DNA of 9,147 bases from Bacteroidales bacterium UBA932 (GTDB taxonomy: Bacteria; Bacteroidota; Bacteroidia; Bacteroidales; UBA932). The translations under genes were made by a program, and so were the position numbers. The notes below the pieces were generated by a model, which was not told the DNA's origin, searched no databases, and worked only from the letters and a program-made list of their open reading frames with translations. The DNA is taken from assembly GCA_002293585.1 (NCBI GenBank), contig DBDM01000099.1, forward strand, positions 26,192-35,338, in the 5' to 3' direction. This document shows, piece by piece, positions 5,948 through 9,147 of this stretch. How positions within the stretch are numbered: the stretch's first letter is position 1; each line of letters starts with the position of its first letter.

Positions 5948-7345
5948 TTACCTTGATTTCTTTCTGACACGGGAGGTGGGGATGTTCAATTGTTCGCGGT
6001 ATTTGGCAATGGTGCGGCGGGCAATGTCAAAGCCTTCTTTTTTCATCAGGTCTTTCAACTCTTCATCGGCCAAAGGATTTTCCTTGTCTTCATTGTCTAC
6101 CAGCTCTGCCAGTAGCTTTTTAATATTACGGACAGACACTTCCTCGCCCGACTCATTGTGAATACCCTCCGAGAAAAATTGCTTCAAAGCAAAAATGCCG
6201 AAATGGGTTTGGATATATTTACTGGTCACCACCCGTGAAATGGTAGAAATATCCAAATTAGTAATTGCCGCAATATGTTTCAGCGCCATGGGACGCAGCA
6301 GGGTCTCGTCGCCATCCAAAAAATAATCGTGCTGATAATCCAAAATGGCCTGCATGGTGCGCATCAGCGTATCCTGCCGTTGTTTCAACGCATCAATAAA
6401 CCATTTGGCCGATTCGATCTTCTGACGTAAAAACGCTATGGTTTCCTTGTCCCGTTGGGTTTTCAACGCTTCTTCTCTTTTCAACATGTTTTGATACTGT
6501 CTGCTAACGTGCAGTTCGGGAATTGAATAGCGCGGCATGGTGAGATTAAACATGCCGTTTTTAATTTCCAGGAAAAAATCGGGCACCACGTGTATAGCCC
6601 GGTCGTCGGCATTATCAATACTGGCGCCCGGTTTCGGATTAAGGTGAATGATTATGGCCTGCGCTTCTTTAAAGGCTTCATCGCTAAGGTGCATTTTTTC
6701 TTTCACCCGGTCGTAGTATTGCCTGCTGAAATCATCAAAATAATTATTAAGTATGTCTATGGCTGTTTTTACAGCACCGGCCGGTTGCTTGTTTTCCAAT
6801 TGTATCAACAAACATTCCTGCAATGAACGCGCCGCCACACCCACAGGCTCGAAGCCCTGTATGATCTTCAACAGGCTTTCCAATTCTTCTTCATTGGTGT
6901 CGATATTCAGGCGAAAAGCGACATCATCCGCTAAAGCCGGCAACTCGCGACGTAAATAACCATCGGTATCGAGACTTCGAATTAAAAAAAGTGCCAACAG
7001 GTAATGCCGTTCATCCAAGCCTGCGTAGCCTAATTGCATTTCCAGCTGTTCGGGCAATGTTTCTTTTACCGACAAGGTAGGAAAATCATTCGACGAAGTC
7101 CGTGAGGAGGAAAAAGTATTGTATGACTTCCCCGACGATTCATTGCTCACATAATCTTCAATACTTATATTGCCCGTATCGTCGTCGTCATCGCTTTTGG
7201 CTTCTTCGAGCGCGGGGTTTTCTTCCAGTTCTTTCTCCACCCGTTGTTCCAATTGCATGACCGGCATTTGCAACATGCGTATCACCTGCACCTGCTTGGG
7301 CGATAATTTTTGTTGTAAACTTTGTTGAAGTACTTGTTTAAGCAT
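5948..7345 (-). CDS. rpoN: RNA polymerase sigma-54 factor
   Basis: 465 residues from the ATG at 7345, the normal length. Sigma-54 directs RNA polymerase to -24/-12 promoters and needs an ATP-driven enhancer-binding activator. Region I (residues 1-49) is Gln/Leu rich: LKQVLQQSLQQKLSPKQVQ, then ENPALEE at 42-48. Region II is an acidic linker with SDDDDD at 51-56. The core-binding part spans about 95-280, with FEPVGVAARSLQECL at 165-179. The helix-turn-helix lies near 355-395 (LDISTISRVVTSKYIQT). The RpoN box ARRTIAKYRE (442-451) near the C-terminus is almost identical to the canonical ARRTVAKYRE and reads the -24 element. The frame extends to a GTG at 7408, but LKQVLQQ is the normal N-terminus, so 7345 was chosen. 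It follows the RNA methylase by 35 bases. Confidence 0.96.
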   Translation of the reverse strand: MLKQVLQQSLQQKLSPKQVQVIRMLQMPVMQLEQRVEKELEENPALEEAKSDDDDDTGNISIEDYVSNESSGKSYNTFSSSRTSSNDFPTLSVKETLPEQLEMQLGYAGLDERHYLLALFLIRSLDTDGYLRRELPALADDVAFRLNIDTNEEELESLLKIIQGFEPVGVAARSLQECLLIQLENKQPAGAVKTAIDILNNYFDDFSRQYYDRVKEKMHLSDEAFKEAQAIIIHLNPKPGASIDNADDRAIHVVPDFFLEIKNGMFNLTMPRYSIPELHVSRQYQNMLKREEALKTQRDKETIAFLRQKIESAKWFIDALKQRQDTLMRTMQAILDYQHDYFLDGDETLLRPMALKHIAAITNLDISTISRVVTSKYIQTHFGIFALKQFFSEGIHNESGEEVSVRNIKKLLAELVDNEDKENPLADEELKDLMKKEGFDIARRTIAKYREQLNIPTSRVRKKSR

Positions 7346-7367
7346 TGTTTTACGAATGACACCTACG

Positions 7368-7375
7368 CAAAGATA
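7368..7375 (-). promoter_or_regulatory. Candidate -7 element for rpoN
   Basis: Minus strand TATCTTTG, an exact TAnnTTTG, in the gap between the methylase stop (7381) and the rpoN ATG (7345). Start would be near 7361. No convincing TTTG -33 element is seen around 7394-7398, which lies inside the methylase gene. rpoN may therefore be served mainly by read-through from the upstream cluster, with this as a weak or activator-assisted internal promoter. Confidence 0.4.
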
Positions 7376-7380
7376 GCAAA

Positions 7381-7911
7381 TTATTTTAATTTTGCCACTA
7401 TATCCCACAAAATAACGCCAATGCTTACGCTCACATTTAGTGAATGCTTGGTGCCGTATTGTGGAATTTCAAGCGCCAGGTCACATAAGTCGACCGCACC
7501 CTGTTGCACGCCTTTTACCTCATTACCGAAGATCAACGCATATTTTTCACCGTGTTGCGGACGAAAGTCGTGCAGCATCACGCTATTTTCGGTCTGTTCT
7601 ACTGCAATGACCGTATAATCCTCCGTTTTCAACCTGCGTACAAGCTCCTGCGTGTCCGCCACATATTCCCATTCAACGGTATCTTCGGCACCCAACGCTG
7701 CTTTGTGAATTTCGGCGCCGGGCGGCGTGGCGCAGATACCACAGAGGTAGAGTTTCGCTATACGAAAAGCATCGCCCGTGCGGAACGCCGCGCCGATATT
7801 ATGCTGACTGCGGATATTATCCAACACCAGCACCAGCGGCGCTTTTTCTGCTGCTTTATAGTCCTGCGGGGTCAGGCGGGAGAGTTCACTATTAAGTAAT
7901 TTTCTATGCAT
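7381..7911 (-). CDS. SpoU/TrmH-family RNA 2'-O-methyltransferase
   Basis: 176 residues from the ATG at 7911. This is a SPOUT-fold enzyme that uses S-adenosylmethionine to methylate ribose 2'-OH in tRNA or rRNA. The three SpoU motifs are present in order: motif 1 DNIRSQHNIGAAFRTGDAF (31-49) with the catalytic Arg region, motif 2 LIFGNEVKGV (126-135), and motif 3 from IPQYGTKHSLNVSVS (149-163). These form the trefoil-knot cofactor site. It is a minimal version without the N-terminal RNA-binding extension of RlmB-type proteins, so the exact target base is not predictable. A TTG at 7920 overlapping the rpiB stop is possible but the ATG is favoured. It lies 5 bases after rpiB. Confidence 0.9.
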   Translation of the reverse strand: MHRKLLNSELSRLTPQDYKAAEKAPLVLVLDNIRSQHNIGAAFRTGDAFRIAKLYLCGICATPPGAEIHKAALGAEDTVEWEYVADTQELVRRLKTEDYTVIAVEQTENSVMLHDFRPQHGEKYALIFGNEVKGVQQGAVDLCDLALEIPQYGTKHSLNVSVSIGVILWDIVAKLK

Positions 7912-7916
7912 AAAAA

Positions 7917-8351
7917 TCAACTCTCAATTATTTTCTCTACTCTGCGTTCGTGTCTGCCACCTTCAAATGCGGCGGTAAGAAATTGCTGCACAATATCCTG
8001 TGCCGCGGCATTGTCGATAAAACGTGCGGGCAACACACAGATATTCGCATTATTGTGGTTGCGCGCCAAACAGGCAATTTCCGGCATCCAGCAAAGAGCG
8101 GCGCGTATTCCGGTATGTTTATTGAGGGTAATGGCCATGCCCTGTCCGGATCCACAAAGCGCCACGCCCATTTCCACCGCACCGTTTTCCACGGCATGCG
8201 CCAGCGGGTGCGCCACGTCGGGATAATCCATGCTTTCCGACGAATGGGTGCCGAAGTCTTTCACTTCCATTCCCTGCTGTTGCAGCCATGCTTTAATAAA
8301 TTCTTTTTGTTCGAAGCCGGCATGATCGGCAGCTATTCCAATGGTTTTCAT
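7917..8351 (-). CDS. rpiB: Ribose-5-phosphate isomerase B
   Basis: 144 residues, the usual RpiB size. It interconverts ribose 5-phosphate and ribulose 5-phosphate in the non-oxidative pentose phosphate pathway. The start IGIAADHAGFEQKE (4-17) holds the substrate-binding Asp9-His10. Cys66 in ALCGSGQGMAI is the catalytic base, and His99 in LARNHNNANI matches the proton-shuttling histidine. DYPDVAHPLAHAV (42-54) is also a family motif. RpiB/LacAB members can act on other sugar phosphates such as allose 6-phosphate, but no sugar operon surrounds it here, which favours the housekeeping role. Its ATG overlaps the stop of the upstream PAP2 gene in an ATGA (8348-8351). Confidence 0.96.
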   Translation of the reverse strand: MKTIGIAADHAGFEQKEFIKAWLQQQGMEVKDFGTHSSESMDYPDVAHPLAHAVENGAVEMGVALCGSGQGMAITLNKHTGIRAALCWMPEIACLARNHNNANICVLPARFIDNAAAQDIVQQFLTAAFEGGRHERRVEKIIES

Positions 8352-9147
8352 ATGAACGAATTTTTAAATTTATACAAATACAGGCTTATCCGGTAGCACA
8401 GCGGCGCTGTTAACAAGCCGGCAATAACATCAACTAAGTAATGGGCTTTAATATACACGGTGGAGGCAATGAGCAGGATGGCCAAAGGCAATAAACACCA
8501 AAATAATTTACGGCCGTTATTAAGCCATAATATCATCATGCAAATTACCGTAATGCCAACATGCGAACTGGGGAACGCGCCGGTAGGTTTCTCGCCTGTT
8601 TCCTGCAGGAAACGCATAATAGCGCGGAAAGGTTTAGTGTACGGGGTGGCGTTATCGGGCGACGGAAGATAAAACTGCGGGCCTTCCGCCGGCAACAAAA
8701 TAAACAGGATATAATACAGGAAGAAAGAACACAATAAAACCGTCACTGCTTTGAAACCCGTTGCCGCATCTTTGATGTAAAGGCTTATCACCGTTCCGGC
8801 AATAATGAAATAATAAGAAAGGTAGGCAAAATTCATCAACTCGTTCATCCAATACCACGGCATTACGCGGCTAAATTCCAAACTGGGTTGACAACCGAAA
8901 CTTATTGCATCAAGGTGTATTAAAAAATCATCGAGATTACCAAAAAGACAACTATGGATATCATAGGTTTCAGGATACCAATAGAGGATAAAAGCCAACA
9001 GCCAAAACTGCCGGAGTAAAGCCGTCAATTTGGTAACGGGAAGCCACGACAACAATATAATAGCCAATACTACAAATAAACGCACGCCCAATAATTTCGG
9101 CAAAGTTCCGTCGGCAGCGGCGCCCGGCCATAATAATATATAAATTG
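8348..9147 (-). CDS. PAP2-superfamily membrane lipid phosphatase/phosphotransferase, 5' end cut by window
   Basis: The frame is open from the stop at 8348 to the right edge, with about 265 residues visible. A TTG at 9103 could be taken as a start, but codons upstream still read as membrane protein (IYILLWPG), so the true start is probably outside the window. About six hydrophobic segments are visible. Counting from the TTG, the PAP2 catalytic motifs are GAFPSSHVG (175-183, motif C2 with His181) and STVYIKAHYLVDVIAG (214-229, motif C3 with His221 and Asp225). The usual motif C1 (K-x6-RP) is absent and LPAEGPQFYL (137-146) stands in its place, as in the Aur1/inositol phosphorylceramide synthase-like PAP2 branch. 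The substrate is likely a lipid phosphate or sphingolipid headgroup. It ends in an ATGA overlap with rpiB. Confidence 0.85.
   Translation of the reverse strand, partial: IYILLWPGAAADGTLPKLLGVRLFVVLAIILLSWLPVTKLTALLRQFWLLAFILYWYPETYDIHSCLFGNLDDFLIHLDAISFGCQPSLEFSRVMPWYWMNELMNFAYLSYYFIIAGTVISLYIKDAATGFKAVTVLLCSFFLYYILFILLPAEGPQFYLPSPDNATPYTKPFRAIMRFLQETGEKPTGAFPSSHVGITVICMMILWLNNGRKLFWCLLPLAILLIASTVYIKAHYLVDVIAGLLTAPLCYRISLYLYKFKNSFI

Noticed and set aside
7504..7899. 131-residue open frame on the plus strand opposite the RNA methylase
   Set aside because: Antisense of a gene with all three SpoU motifs; the composition is unlike a real protein.
7950..8396. 148-residue open frame on the plus strand opposite rpiB and the end of the PAP2 gene
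   Set aside because: rpiB on the other strand is an unmistakable full-length enzyme; this frame shows no motif and no promoter.

Overview
The window looks like chromosomal DNA of a member of the Bacteroidota, probably Bacteroidales or a close relative. Three things point there. Several gene starts are preceded by the promoter pattern of this phylum (TTTG or TTG, about 19-21 bases, then TAnnTTTG) rather than an E. coli type -35/-10. Starts generally lack a clear Shine-Dalgarno sequence. The proteins themselves (S16 with a long tail, LpxK with LDDAYQHR, sigma-54, a sodium:solute symporter) fit best with this phylum. LpxK also shows a Gram-negative, lipid A-making cell. The genus cannot be fixed from the sequence alone.

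Layout from left to right. A leftward gene for an exported TPR protein (30-752) is divergent from a rightward run of rpsP (ribosomal protein S16), rimM (30S maturation factor) and a sodium:solute symporter (901-3575). The symporter overlaps, tail to tail, the leftward lpxK (lipid A 4'-kinase, 3559-4632). lpxK is divergent from upp (uracil phosphoribosyltransferase, 4712-5374), and their predicted promoters interleave on opposite strands. After upp comes a leftward two-gene module with a ParE/RelE-type toxin (5387-5686) preceded by a small unrecognised protein, the likely antitoxin (5688-5888), with its own promoter. The right third is a tight leftward cluster read from the window edge: a membrane PAP2-family lipid phosphatase/transferase cut by the window end, rpiB, a SpoU/TrmH RNA 2'-O-methyltransferase, and rpoN (sigma-54).

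Most of the window is ordinary housekeeping: ribosome assembly (S16, RimM, RNA methylase), envelope lipids (LpxK, PAP2), pyrimidine salvage (Upp), pentose phosphate metabolism (RpiB) and transcription (RpoN). The most unusual signal is inside rimM. A roughly 90-base imperfect palindrome built from AATTTTC-type heptads sits in frame exactly where the linker between the two RimM domains should be. It looks like a dispersed palindromic element absorbed into an essential-type gene. The toxin-antitoxin pair is the other accessory element. There is no gene-free stretch over 300 bases; the largest gap (753-900) holds two divergent promoters and the rpsP leader. No tRNA, rRNA, CRISPR array or insertion sequence was seen.
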